Counted from the first letter of the stretch, positions 34,401 to 42,769 are shown. The stretch: DNA of 64,000 nucleotides from JAUIJL01 sp965366625 (GCA_965366625.1 CBDUGP010000035.1:11585-75584); one strand, 5' to 3'. The notes: a model not told the origin generated them from the letters alone. Numbers and translations are program-made.

Positions 34401-37400
34401 TGCGGGTGTCGACGGGTTTCCTCGACACCGTGGCGGGCCGGTGCGACTCGGGATCCGGCGGCGGACCTCAGGGTTTGAATCCATCCGTGGAACCACCCGA
34501 GGGCCTGCTACCCGGCGACGGGGATCCGTCGTCCGAGACCACCCTCGGACCTTTGACCGACGTCGCGGTCCGCTCCGACGGCGCGATCTTCGTGGCCACG
34601 GACGTCGGCGTGCGCATGGTCGCCACGGACGGTACGTTGTCGACGGTGGTGGAGCTGTCGCCCAGCGGTGGCGGTGGTGGAGGAAGCGGGGGTGGCGGAG
34701 GAGGCGGAGACGGTGAAAGCCTGGGCGAGACGGGCGATGACGGCCCCGGCGACGACCCACCCGGTCCCGGCCCGGGACCGATCACGGTCCACAGCCTGGA
34801 TTTCGGCCCCAACGGGCGGCTCTACCTCACCGATCCGGTGGGTCACCGCGTGCACGCCCTCGAGGTGGACGGTCGACTGTCGATCGTGGCCGGGACCGGC
34901 GTCGAGGGGGAGGCCGCGGACGGCACCGCGGCCCTCGAAGCCCCCTTGAGCTCACCCCAAGGCCTCTTCGTCAACACAGACGGTCGCCTCTACGTGGCGG
35001 AAACCGGCCATCGACGCCTGCGTCGCCTGGATTCCGACGGCGGTCTCTACACCACCACCGGCAACGGTGAGCCCGGCACCCCGATCTCGGGCGAGCCCGC
35101 CCTGGAAGCGTCCTACGGCACCCTAAAGGCCACGACCCAAAGCACCGACGGCGACGTCTACGTCTTGGCCGTCGGCACGATTTGGCGAGTCGGCCTCGCC
35201 CTCGACGGCTATACCGACGGCGAGGTCCTGGTGCCGTCCGCCGGCGGTGCCGAGGTGTGGGTCTTCGACGCCGACGGTCGCCACCTCCAAACCCTGCACG
35301 GCTTGACCGGCACGGTCCTCCGGACCTTCACCTACGACGAGCAAGGGCTGCTCGTCGGCATCACCGACGCCGACGGCCTCACCACCACCGTCGAGCGCCA
35401 CGAAAAAACCGGCGACGCTACAGCGATCGTCGGCCCGTTCGGTCAACGCACCGCGCTCTTCCAAGACGAGGACGGCTACCTGGAGAGGATCACCAACCCG
35501 GCCGGGGAGAGCTACGGCTTCAAATACGCCGCCGGGTTGATGACCCGCCTCGAGGACCCCCGCTTCGAGGCGGAGGACTACGAGCCCGACGCGGCCAAGC
35601 GTTACGGCTACGACGGACGGGGCCGCTTGATCCTGGCTCAAGACGCGGAGAACGGCTCCACCTCCCTCAGCCGACGGGGCAGCCCCGGTCAACCCGAGCA
35701 CGAGGTGAGCCATAAAACCGCCCGCTTCGTCACTACGAAATATCGGAGTCGCCGGGGCCGACGGGGCGAGCAAGTCCGCGAGCGCGAGCATCCGGACGGC
35801 ACGGTGATCACCTCCACCCGCCACGGCAACGGCGTTACCGTGCTCGACCTGCCCGACGGCAGCAGGGCCACCCGTGCGGGTCGTCCCGATCCCCGTTTCG
35901 GCCTGTTGGCGGGATTCGCCGGGGTGGATCGCTTGGAACGTCCGGGCGGCCGGCGGCTCGACGTCACCGCAAGCCGGTCCGTGAGCCTGGTGGACACCGA
36001 GGACCCCTTCAGCATCGAAACCCTGAGCCACAGCCTCACCATCGAGGGGCGCACCACCACGGTCGACTACGACGGTCCGAAACGCCGTCTGACCGCGATC
36101 AGCCCCGAGTCCCGTCGCCGGGAAATGGACCTCGACGCCAGGGGTCGCACCGTCGCGGCCCGCGCACCGGGCCTCGAGGACCTGCGCATCGACTATCGAG
36201 ACACGGGCGAGGTCGAGCACCTGACCGTGGGGCAGGGGGAAATGGCACGCATCACCGGCTTCGGTTACGACGAGCTCCATCGCCTTGAGTCCGTCACCGA
36301 CGCCGAAGGCCAGAGCGTCACCTACGGCTACGACGCCGCCAATCGGCTCGACACGATCACCCTGCCGGACCGGAACGTGGTCGATTTCGAGCACGACGCC
36401 ATGGGCAACGTCACCGAGGTGAGCCCACCCGGCCGCCCCGCCCACGTCTTCACCTACACGAAGCGCAACCAGCTCGAAACCTACGTCCTGCCCGACGTGG
36501 GCCAGGGACCGGCGACCAAGACCCGCTTCTACGACGCGGACCGGCGTCTGGAGCGGATCGTCCGGCCCGACGGGCTCGAGATCGAGCTGATCCGCGAGCC
36601 GCTGATGAACCGCCTACAAGCCCTGGCCCTGCCGCGCGGAGACCTGTCGTTTACCTACCGCCCGGACGGCAAGCCGGCCACCGTCACCACTTTTGACGGC
36701 CAAGGCCTCACTTACGGATACGATGGTCCGATGGTGGACGAGGTGACATGGACCGGACCCGTCTCGGGTCGCGTGAAAAAGACCTACGACGACGCCCTAC
36801 GCCTGGAAGAGCTGCGGGTCGAGGGAGCACCCCCCGTCATCCATGCCTACGACGACGACGGCTTCCTGCTGCGAGCCGGAGCGCTAACCGCCGTGCGCGA
36901 GCCGGATACCGGCCGCTTGGACCACGTCACCGTCGGCGCTTTGACCACCTCGTGGACCTACACCCCCTTCGGCGAGATCGAATCCGTGACCACCCGCTTC
37001 GGCGACACAGTCGGTGACGACGTGATCTTCGAGGAGAGCTTCCTCTACGATCGCCGGGGCTGGATCACCGACAAGACGTCGACCCGAGGCCAAACCATCG
37101 TGACCGAAACCTACGGCTACGACCCGCGAGGACGGCTCGAAACCGTGCACGAGGACGGCGTCCCGCGCTCCACCTACGGCTACGACGCCAATTCCAACCG
37201 GATCTCCTACGACGGACCGTTCGGTACCCTCTCCCCCGAGGACATCCGCTACGACGCGAGGGATCGTCTCGAGCGCTACGGCGACGCCGGCTACACCCAC
37301 ACCGAGTCCGGCGAGCTGGTCACCAAAACCATCGGCGACCAAACCGTGAGCTTCGATATCGACGTCATGGGCAACCTACGCCGGGTCGACCTGCCGTCGG

Positions 37401-38371
37401 GCATCACCATCGAGTACCTGATCGACGGCGCCCAGCGGCGCATCGGCAAAAAAGTCGACGGCGTTTTGACCCACGCCTGGCTCTACCGGGACGGCCTCCG
37501 GCCCATCGCCGAGCTCGACGCCGAAGGCGCGGTCGTCTCCCTTTTCGTCTACGCCACCCGCCGAAACGTGCCGGACGTCCTGATCAAAAACGGCACCACC
37601 TACCGGATCCTGAGCGACCACCTGGGCAGCCCACGCCTCGTCGTCGACGCCCAAACCGGTGCGGTCGCCCAAGAGCTGCGCTACGACGCCTTCGGCCGAG
37701 TCACCCTCGACACCCAACCGGGTTTCCAACCCTTCGGCTTCGCCGGCGGTCTCTACGATCCCCAAACCGGCCTCGTGCGTTTCGGAGCCAGGGACTACAA
37801 CCCGGAAGTCGGCCGCTGGACCACCCCGGACCCCATCGGTTTCCGCGGCGGCCAAAGCAACCTCTACAACTACGCGGGCTCCAACCCGATCAACTTCATC
37901 GACCCGAGCGGTCTAGAAACCGTGCTCGGCATTCACACCGACGTGGGCACCAACGCCGGCATGGGGCAAGGTCACGCCTGGATCAGCGTCTCCGACGGCG
38001 ACACGGGAACGGTGGAAAGGGTGGGTCTTTATCCGGAGCACGCCTCTCCGTCCGGGTTTCTGACCGATCAGGACGGAGACAGTGATCTGGTGCCGGAAGA
38101 TCCGATCAAGGAGGCCAGGGTCAGTCGGTACTATTTGCTCGACGACGCCCAAAGGACTCTCTTGGACGACCTGCTCGACGATTCGTACGAATGGATGCCG
38201 ACCTTCAACTGCGCGTCTTTCGCCTCGGACGTGGTGCGAAAGGTGGTCGGAGAAGACTTGGACGCCGACGATTGGCTCGGCATCGAGACGCCGAGGGAGC
38301 TGGCGAGAAGCATGGAGCGCTTGAACGGAGAAGCCCCGAGAAGCGGGGCGGCCGGAGGAGGAACCCGATGA
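31475..38371 (+). CDS. giant Rhs/YD-repeat protein with NHL repeats and papain-like C-terminal toxin domain
   Basis: 2298 residues from the ATG at 31475 (AAGGA upstream; another ATG at 31445). Order: a hydrophobic export segment (RLWTVIASLACLWAGLAF), Ig-like and carboxypeptidase-regulatory domains (GWIRGQVLDRDGAPVPGVQI), a run of 24 Gly (33344-33415), NHL-type propeller repeats (PRDLAMGPDGTIYVAGG), many YD repeats (YGYDA..RL), and the Rhs core end (DHLGSPRLVVDAQTG..., ending NPINFIDPSGLE). The last ~155 residues differ: GHAWISVSD, then FNCASFASDVVRKV. A His motif before a Cys motif suits a permuted NlpC/P60 (papain-like) amidase or acyl-hydrolase fold. Rhs shells encapsulate such toxins. ATGA overlap with a putative immunity gene. 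Confidence 0.88.
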   Translation: MAKQSGGSRRSEKKQLQKRLWTVIASLACLWAGLAFTQDEPTQSTRRGTGDPEVFADGFEPGDTSAWDWTEPPVQLEILSPTHGAAINDPRPAIAVAFSTVTGVDVDPDTLTLGIGDQPLDATCWTIEGSATCTPSMSFADGSVTVAAIIADVKGRLSPARLVTFTVDTVAPDAVDLSRLVVGPDPDPRRGGLVITGSEGSVEAGARVRIRNGRTDEIVVAVADENGAFSVWMAGLEWDLLVFEVVDGAGNTSEPTTLPGDFRVPQDPAETAPPLDPTIATRLDDALEFLWTGPDPVQEGVEPGAIDPRRIGWIRGQVLDRDGAPVPGVQIRALGRDELGSTRTRLDGFFDLVVNGGGTVVLDFERADYLPVQREVHVPWRQSVWADEVRLTPLDPSGFVIEADAGTFQIVQGSTQIDADGRRTATVLFPPGTTARLSLPNGEQVEPQTFTVRATEYTVGPDGPAAMPAALPANVGYTYAVELSLDEARTLGAERVELSNPLPVYVENFLDFPVGEPMPVGYYDRKLGRWIGERNGIVLEVLGTDDEGLALLDIEGFGEPTHENDLADLGIFDAERSVIAQLYEPGTSLWRAAVDHFTPWDFNRPWGPPEGATPPPEPPDPGAGGGGGGGGGGGGGGGGGGGGGGGGDPDTHDENDDSEHDPCAGTVDGSIIECENQTLRQRIPVVGAPVELWYASDRVKGRGADFSLRIPVTGESVPAAVASVEVQVIFGGRRLSRRFPPEPNQVWDLELSGDDAFSRPMVGLQPVRIRRGYAYPLEYRPTRRAFQRSWSQYPEGSYDIERRRSGIHMTLWRDTASSWDQVLKVAVGRWDARGQRMGGFSLDRHHAYDPGGRTVFRGDGSRQSARALGPVVIRHASGFSDPRDLAMGPDGTIYVAGGSDRRVWAVDPEGVVRPFAGDGTPCETVESDDPDWDPMDQCGEGDPALDAQLFEPVGLDVSPEGDIYIADRGLGCVRRVRVSTGFLDTVAGRCDSGSGGGPQGLNPSVEPPEGLLPGDGDPSSETTLGPLTDVAVRSDGAIFVATDVGVRMVATDGTLSTVVELSPSGGGGGGSGGGGGGGDGESLGETGDDGPGDDPPGPGPGPITVHSLDFGPNGRLYLTDPVGHRVHALEVDGRLSIVAGTGVEGEAADGTAALEAPLSSPQGLFVNTDGRLYVAETGHRRLRRLDSDGGLYTTTGNGEPGTPISGEPALEASYGTLKATTQSTDGDVYVLAVGTIWRVGLALDGYTDGEVLVPSAGGAEVWVFDADGRHLQTLHGLTGTVLRTFTYDEQGLLVGITDADGLTTTVERHEKTGDATAIVGPFGQRTALFQDEDGYLERITNPAGESYGFKYAAGLMTRLEDPRFEAEDYEPDAAKRYGYDGRGRLILAQDAENGSTSLSRRGSPGQPEHEVSHKTARFVTTKYRSRRGRRGEQVREREHPDGTVITSTRHGNGVTVLDLPDGSRATRAGRPDPRFGLLAGFAGVDRLERPGGRRLDVTASRSVSLVDTEDPFSIETLSHSLTIEGRTTTVDYDGPKRRLTAISPESRRREMDLDARGRTVAARAPGLEDLRIDYRDTGEVEHLTVGQGEMARITGFGYDELHRLESVTDAEGQSVTYGYDAANRLDTITLPDRNVVDFEHDAMGNVTEVSPPGRPAHVFTYTKRNQLETYVLPDVGQGPATKTRFYDADRRLERIVRPDGLEIELIREPLMNRLQALALPRGDLSFTYRPDGKPATVTTFDGQGLTYGYDGPMVDEVTWTGPVSGRVKKTYDDALRLEELRVEGAPPVIHAYDDDGFLLRAGALTAVREPDTGRLDHVTVGALTTSWTYTPFGEIESVTTRFGDTVGDDVIFEESFLYDRRGWITDKTSTRGQTIVTETYGYDPRGRLETVHEDGVPRSTYGYDANSNRISYDGPFGTLSPEDIRYDARDRLERYGDAGYTHTESGELVTKTIGDQTVSFDIDVMGNLRRVDLPSGITIEYLIDGAQRRIGKKVDGVLTHAWLYRDGLRPIAELDAEGAVVSLFVYATRRNVPDVLIKNGTTYRILSDHLGSPRLVVDAQTGAVAQELRYDAFGRVTLDTQPGFQPFGFAGGLYDPQTGLVRFGARDYNPEVGRWTTPDPIGFRGGQSNLYNYAGSNPINFIDPSGLETVLGIHTDVGTNAGMGQGHAWISVSDGDTGTVERVGLYPEHASPSGFLTDQDGDSDLVPEDPIKEARVSRYYLLDDAQRTLLDDLLDDSYEWMPTFNCASFASDVVRKVVGEDLDADDWLGIETPRELARSMERLNGEAPRSGAAGGGTR
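33344..33415 (+). repeat. GGN repeat coding 24 consecutive glycines
   Basis: An uninterrupted run of Gly codons inside the Rhs gene, between the N-terminal domains and the NHL/YD shell. A second shorter Gly-rich stretch lies near 34665-34710. Confidence 0.95.
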
Positions 38372-38799
38372 GCACAACCACACGATGCCTGCTCTTGACG
38401 ATGCTTTGCATCTGCGGAGCGGCTTGCAGCAGTGATACGTCTGCCCCTGTGGCAGCCTACGAAGAAGTCGACATCGAAACGTTCCAAGATCTCATCGGCG
38501 AGCCGCACGCCTGTTCCATGCCGGATTGGAGCTTCGACGGACGTTGCGGCGACTCTTATTGCTTCTCCGAGACTTCCAGGGTGAAGTTTTTTCCTCGCAT
38601 TCGGGTCGTGTCCAAGCTACTTCCGCCCAAACGCCTCAAAATCCATCAATCGAAGATCGTCTTTCCGGAAGTTTATTTAGAAAGGATCGGCGGAGAAATC
38701 AAACAGCTAGGTGAGGCCCAACGCATGTTCTGCAGCCATACCTATATGTTGCTGGATGCGGAAGGTCGCGCCAAGTCGCCGAGGCAGCAGACGCAGTAG
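38368..38799 (+). CDS. putative immunity lipoprotein of the Rhs toxin
   Basis: 143 residues; the ATG overlaps the Rhs stop (ATGA) with GGAGGAGGAACCC before it, so translation is coupled. The N-terminus CLLLTMLCICGAACSSD is a lipoprotein-type signal with a weak lipobox (GAAC), predicting a periplasmic, membrane-anchored product. The mature part has four Cys (HACSMPDWSFDGRCGDSYC, MFCSHTY) and charged strands. I do not recognise a family. Position after a toxin-tipped Rhs gene, small size and export match the immunity proteins of polymorphic toxins; a periplasmic location would suit a cell-wall or lipid-cleaving toxin. This is inference from context. Confidence 0.65.
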   Translation: MSTTTRCLLLTMLCICGAACSSDTSAPVAAYEEVDIETFQDLIGEPHACSMPDWSFDGRCGDSYCFSETSRVKFFPRIRVVSKLLPPKRLKIHQSKIVFPEVYLERIGGEIKQLGEAQRMFCSHTYMLLDAEGRAKSPRQQTQ

Positions 38800-38831
38800 A
38801 GGGCTCGTCGGCCCCTGGTCGACGACAAAGA

Positions 38832-38861
38832 CGCATCGAGACGGCCGAGGGTCTCGATGCG
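38832..38861 (-). terminator. terminator hairpin between convergent genes
   Basis: 11-bp perfect stem CGCATCGAGAC / GTCTCGATGCG with an 8-base loop; read on the minus strand it is followed by TCTTTGTC. It lies 10 bases after the stop of the minus-strand Rpn gene and 32 bases after the immunity gene, so it may serve both. Confidence 0.65.
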
Positions 38862-38871
38862 CACGGGACCG

Positions 38872-39831
38872 TCAATCCTCGGCGAAGATCTCGTCTGCCG
38901 AGTCGGCGAGCACTGCTCGGGTGAGCCACGCCTCAAGCCGATCCACATCGGTACAGTCTTCGATACGCTGCCGATGTTCCTCTGTCAGGGAGAGCTGTCT
39001 AGCTTTGCAAACGGCGAGAATAGAAGCACGTTTCTCTTCCTGCCGTCCCAGCAAAATCCCTTTCTTGATGCCGTCTCTCTCGTAGCTGGTGATGTAGGGC
39101 ATATTTTTCTCCTCTTCGATGTCGAGCAAGCGCTCTTTGAAGCTTCTCCGCAGCGGTTCGGGTAAGGTCATCATCCAGTCTAAGCATCTGTGGAAGTGGT
39201 GGATTTTTTCTTCGCTGTAACCCTTCTCATAGAGTCGCTCAGTGAGTTCCAGACGCTGCTTGTATCGCTCGTCGGTGTCGTGGCGGGTGGCCTGCGCCAT
39301 CAGATGCACCATGACCAAGACGGCGAACGGGTTGTCGCTCCCTTCGAGCTCCTGCCACCGCTCATTGTACTGTCTGAGCTTGACGGTGGGAAAGACCAGC
39401 AGGGAGAGGCATCCCCAACGACTGCACGGGTTGTACTTTGTGGGGTGGAAGCTCGGGCTGTCGTCGGCGAGCACCGCTAGGGACACTACCTCCTTCGTTT
39501 TCTTCTTGAAGCGATCAAAAGCGCGGTAGTTGTAGACGTACATGCGTTCGGCGAAATCCTTTTTCGGCTGGGCTTGTACCTCGATGTGGACCAACACATC
39601 GACGGGTTCTCCGTTTTTGGCTCGGACCCTGACCAGCTTGTCGACCGAGCGGTAGTCGGATTTGGGTTCGGCTTCGGAATCGGGGGTCAGGGGTCGAAGC
39701 TCCTGCTCGAGCCCCACGGCGGGCCGGCTCCAGTCGATGTCGTTGTGAATGTCCGGAAAGAAGAAGTGGAAGAAGTCTCGTAGATAGGTGTCGAGAGCGT
39801 CCTTCCAAGGTTCGTCGTAACGATCGGTCAT
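38872..39831 (-). CDS. Rpn family nuclease-like protein
   Basis: 319 residues from the ATG at 39831 (AGGA upstream; a TTG three bases earlier is possible). Near-paralogue of the 7844-8776 gene: TDRYDEPWKDALDTYLRDFFHFFFPD at the start, VDKLVRVRAKNGEPVDVLVHIEVQAQPKKDFAERMYVYNYRAF (PD-(D/E)XK core with D and ExQ) and the shared tail QRIEDCTDVDRLEAWLTRAVLADSADEIF. Such proteins are linked to RecA-independent recombination; the gene sits between the Rhs operon and the conflict-gene region, a place where such genes often accumulate. Confidence 0.85.
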   Translation of the reverse strand: MTDRYDEPWKDALDTYLRDFFHFFFPDIHNDIDWSRPAVGLEQELRPLTPDSEAEPKSDYRSVDKLVRVRAKNGEPVDVLVHIEVQAQPKKDFAERMYVYNYRAFDRFKKKTKEVVSLAVLADDSPSFHPTKYNPCSRWGCLSLLVFPTVKLRQYNERWQELEGSDNPFAVLVMVHLMAQATRHDTDERYKQRLELTERLYEKGYSEEKIHHFHRCLDWMMTLPEPLRRSFKERLLDIEEEKNMPYITSYERDGIKKGILLGRQEEKRASILAVCKARQLSLTEEHRQRIEDCTDVDRLEAWLTRAVLADSADEIFAED

Positions 39832-40166
39832 CAAGGATCCTCCATCGAGAATGGGTGACGTACACGGAGAGAGTGTGACTTAAAGAGAGATAAATGTCAA
39901 AAAACAATGTATTTCTCTTTATATCAGTAATTCATCGAGACGAAACTGCCGGCTCGGATCGAGCCGACTCCGATCGAGCTCGCTCGATCGCTACCCACCC
40001 CCAAAAAGCCGACGGCACGTCGGCCCCTTCCGGCTTCCGGCCGAACGCTTTGACGTGAATGGTCCTTAGGAATCGCCGGCTCCCGGTCCGCGACGGCCGA
40101 GCTGCCGGTGGCGGAGACCGGATCGGGTAGGATGGGGAGGTCAATTCCCAGGGAGGTCGGTTCTCC
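39832..40166. other. 335-base divergent intergenic region with an orphan leader hairpin
   Basis: No gene is visible. The left third is AT-rich (TTAAAGAGAGATAAATG, TATTTCTCTTTATATC), unlike its surroundings, and probably holds the Rpn promoter. The middle has a hairpin of the radC/ssb leader family (39971-39990) with no gene behind it. The right end holds the GGGAGGT site of the TIR-kinase gene. Confidence 0.6.
39971..39990 (-). promoter_or_regulatory. orphan leader hairpin
   Basis: Perfect 8-bp inverted repeat CGATCGAG / CTCGATCG with a 4-base loop. On the minus strand it is preceded by GGCTTTTTGGGGGTGGGT, as at the Rpn leader (8800-8820), and followed by a second inverted repeat GGCTCG/CGAGCC. 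The only ATG downstream opens a three-codon frame, so its gene appears lost. Confidence 0.5.
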
Positions 40167-42644
40167 GTGACCGCGGTCGACGTTTTCTTTTCGTACTCGC
40201 ACCAAGACGAGGCGCTTCGCGACATTCTCGAAACCCATCTTTCGTTGTTGAAGCGTGAGGGTCGGATTCGCTCGTGGCACGACCGGAAGATCGTGCCCGG
40301 CGAGTCTTGGAAACATGCGATCGACGAGCACCTCGAATGCGCCGGCCTGATCCTGCTCTTGGTGAGCTCGGATTTCCTTGCCTCGGACTATTGCTACGAC
40401 CTGGAGATGAAGCGAGCGTTGGAGCGCCACCACGCCGCGGAAGCGCGAGTCGTGCCGATCATCCTGCGCCCGTGCGATTGGACCTCGTCACCCTTCGCCG
40501 CGCTTCAAGGCCTACCCAAAGACGCGAAGCCGATCACCACCTGGGAAAACCGGGACGAAGCATTTCTCGACGTGGCCAAGGGGCTGCGTCGGATGCTCGA
40601 CGAGCTGCGAATTCGGCTGGACGAGCCCGCTTACCCCGACGAGGAGACCCGCGAGCTCTCCGAAGCCCTCCACAGTCTCTACGAGCAGCGAGCGATCCGA
40701 ATTGCGGAGGGCCTCGAGACCACCGAGATCGACGCTCGAATTCGCGACCACAAACGCCTCCTGCGCAAAGACCTGCATCTCAAAGAGGGTGACTTTCTCG
40801 CGGACGACCGATATCGGCTGCAATCCCTGCTCGGATCCGGCGGCTTCGCCCAGGTTTGGAAGGCCTACGACCGGCAGCGTAAGCGTTTGGTGGCGGTGAA
40901 AGTGTTGCACAGCCAATACGGGCGGGATCAGAGCCGTCGAAAACGTTTCTTTCGCGGTGCTCGCCAAATGGCTGAGCTGGCGGACCTGCCCGGCATCGTC
41001 GACGTCTTCGAGGAAAAATGCAAGGACGGTGGATTCCACTTCTTCGTGATGGAATATGTGGCGGGTGGTGACTTCCGCCAAGCGGTGCTCAAGGGTCGTC
41101 TTTCCAGGGACGAGCGCCTGCAGGTGATCTTGGACGTCGGCCGGACTTTGCAAGCCGCCCATGACCGGGGCATCGTGCATCGAGATATCAAGCCGGCGAA
41201 TATTCTCCTCGGCCGAAACGGTCGACCCAAGCTGACGGATTTCGACTTGGTGCGGGCCGCAGATACCTCGGGCGGCACCCGCACGTCTAAGCTCGGGACG
41301 TTCCTCTACGCAGCTCCCGAAGCCATGGTCGATGCGGGCAATGCGTCGGCGCCGGCGGATCAATACGGTTTGGGGATGATGGCGATTTTCGCGGAGTATG
41401 GTGAAGACCTGCCGAGCGAAGCGTTTTTCGAGCTATCCGAGCTGTTGGCGGAATTGGACGTGACCGATCCATGGCTTCAGGCGGTCGGCAGGGCCGTGGA
41501 ACGAAAGGCCGCGGATCGTTGGGAGTCGATAGGAGCGTTCTGTAGCGCCTTGGAAGCGCCCGTGAGCATTGAGGAAAAGAGAGATTGCGAGGAGGACCTC
41601 TCTCAGGGCTTCGATAAGACCGCGTTTCTGGACTCGCCGACTCCTGCTTCGGATGTGCCGGATGATTCCAAGCTCGAGACTCTTTCATTCGACCGCGTGT
41701 TTCTTTTTGCCTTTTTCGCAGCTCTTTTCGGTGTTGTGGTGACGTGGGATCGGATGAGATCACCCTCCATCGGAGAAGATGATCCCATCGGCGTAGGGCC
41801 ACCTCCTCCGGTTTCGGTGGATTCGAGTGACCTACCAGCGCACTGCGCGGAAGCATCTGAGAAGTCCGGAATCGAGCTCGTGTTCGTGCCTGGGGGCTCC
41901 TATCCACAGGGTTCGGACTCTCTGGGATTCTCCTGGGCTCCCGATGAGGAAACCCGAAAAGAGTGGCAGGACCACTCGAAACCCATTCACCGTGTAGAGC
42001 TGAGCCCGTTCTGGATCGGCAAATTCGAAGTGACGCATGAGCAATACGCTCGTTTTCTCGACGAAGTCCCAAAACAAGGGAAGCCGAGGTTTTGGGACGA
42101 TGAGCAATTCAACGCTCGCGATCAGCCTGTGGTGGGGGTTTCATGGGATGATGCCCGGGCGTACGTCGAATGGGTGGGTTTCGATCTTCCGACCGAGGCT
42201 GAGTGGGAAGCGGCCGCCCGAGGTCGTAGGGGCAGGACCTATCCCTGGGGAGACGAGCCACCGACGGAGGAACTGGCGGGCTTTGGTAAGAACTACGGGC
42301 CGGATAAGCTGGATCCTGTGGGATCTCACCCGAAAGGCGCCGGGCCGTTCGGTACTCACGACCAAGCTGGCAGCGTCTGGGAGTGGTGCGCAGACGGTTG
42401 GAATCCCCAGGCTTATGGCGGTCGCGACGGCCGGTTGGATCCTGTAGAGCCGGAAGATAGCCTCGCGGTTCACGTGGTGCGCGGTGGGTCGTGGACCGAC
42501 TCGGCTGGGAACATGCCTTCGGCGTTGCGAGCCGGGAACGGGGCTGAGAGCCGGACCTATAGCCTCGGGTTCCGGGTGGTGTGTCGGTCCGGCCCCGAGG
42601 ATAGCCACGGGTTGAAACCCGAGGTTCGCAAACCCTTGTCCTGA
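40167..42644 (+). CDS. TIR-kinase-FGE-sulfatase (C-type-lectin fold) fusion protein
   Basis: 825 residues from a GTG with GGGAGGT upstream. TIR domain (residues 1-140; FFSYSHQDEALRDIL, SSDFLASDYCYDLE with the candidate catalytic Glu). Kinase (~215-460): LGSGGFAQVW, AVKVLH, HRDIKPANILL near 338, DFD instead of DFG. Membrane helix ~510-528 (FLFAFFAALFGVVVTW). FGE/SUMF1-like domain ~569-815: VFVPGGSYPQGSD, SPFWIGKFEVTHEQYARFL, GLPTEAEWEAAARG-like, VWEWCADGW, VVRGGSW...LGFRVVCRSG. FGE-fold domains at the ends of such fusions are typical DGR target proteins. The last ~12 residues and the stop come from a REP-like palindrome. Likely a membrane-anchored sensor-effector. Confidence 0.88.
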   Translation: MTAVDVFFSYSHQDEALRDILETHLSLLKREGRIRSWHDRKIVPGESWKHAIDEHLECAGLILLLVSSDFLASDYCYDLEMKRALERHHAAEARVVPIILRPCDWTSSPFAALQGLPKDAKPITTWENRDEAFLDVAKGLRRMLDELRIRLDEPAYPDEETRELSEALHSLYEQRAIRIAEGLETTEIDARIRDHKRLLRKDLHLKEGDFLADDRYRLQSLLGSGGFAQVWKAYDRQRKRLVAVKVLHSQYGRDQSRRKRFFRGARQMAELADLPGIVDVFEEKCKDGGFHFFVMEYVAGGDFRQAVLKGRLSRDERLQVILDVGRTLQAAHDRGIVHRDIKPANILLGRNGRPKLTDFDLVRAADTSGGTRTSKLGTFLYAAPEAMVDAGNASAPADQYGLGMMAIFAEYGEDLPSEAFFELSELLAELDVTDPWLQAVGRAVERKAADRWESIGAFCSALEAPVSIEEKRDCEEDLSQGFDKTAFLDSPTPASDVPDDSKLETLSFDRVFLFAFFAALFGVVVTWDRMRSPSIGEDDPIGVGPPPPVSVDSSDLPAHCAEASEKSGIELVFVPGGSYPQGSDSLGFSWAPDEETRKEWQDHSKPIHRVELSPFWIGKFEVTHEQYARFLDEVPKQGKPRFWDDEQFNARDQPVVGVSWDDARAYVEWVGFDLPTEAEWEAAARGRRGRTYPWGDEPPTEELAGFGKNYGPDKLDPVGSHPKGAGPFGTHDQAGSVWEWCADGWNPQAYGGRDGRLDPVEPEDSLAVHVVRGGSWTDSAGNMPSALRAGNGAESRTYSLGFRVVCRSGPEDSHGLKPEVRKPLS
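42474..42600 (+). other. VR-like variable end of the TIR-kinase-FGE gene
   Basis: Codes for VVRGGSW through LGFRVVCRSGPE. Aligned with 43976-44105 (other strand), the last ~37 bases (CCTCGGGTTCCGGGTG...CGGTCCGGCCCCGAG) are nearly identical, while the preceding ~90 bases differ mainly at scattered codons, many ending in C (ACC/AGC, GAC/GGC, AAC/TAC, AAC/TTC). This is the look of two DGR variable regions with a common 3' anchor. No template repeat was found. Confidence 0.5.
42603..42642 (-). repeat. REP-like palindrome, copy 1
   Basis: Inverted relative to copies at 43279-43318 and 43462-43515. Core GGGTT-TC/GA-AACCC with flanks AGGACAAGGGTTTGCGAACCTC and GTGGCT. It supplies the last codons of the TIR-kinase-FGE gene. 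Confidence 0.8.
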
Positions 42645-42769
42645 CGGACTGCCCGGAATCTCCTGCGAAGGTTCGTCTCGATGCATTCCTTTTCGGTCCT
42701 TCGAATAGTTTTCTGCTGACTGCGGAAAAGGTAGGCTCGATGCTCCAACACTCGGAGCATGAGGGAGAG

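Noticed and set aside
39924..40433. 169-codon minus-strand frame over the orphan leader hairpin
   Set aside because: It overlaps the start of the TIR-kinase gene antisense, codes repetitive Arg/Ser/Gly sequence and has no ribosome site.
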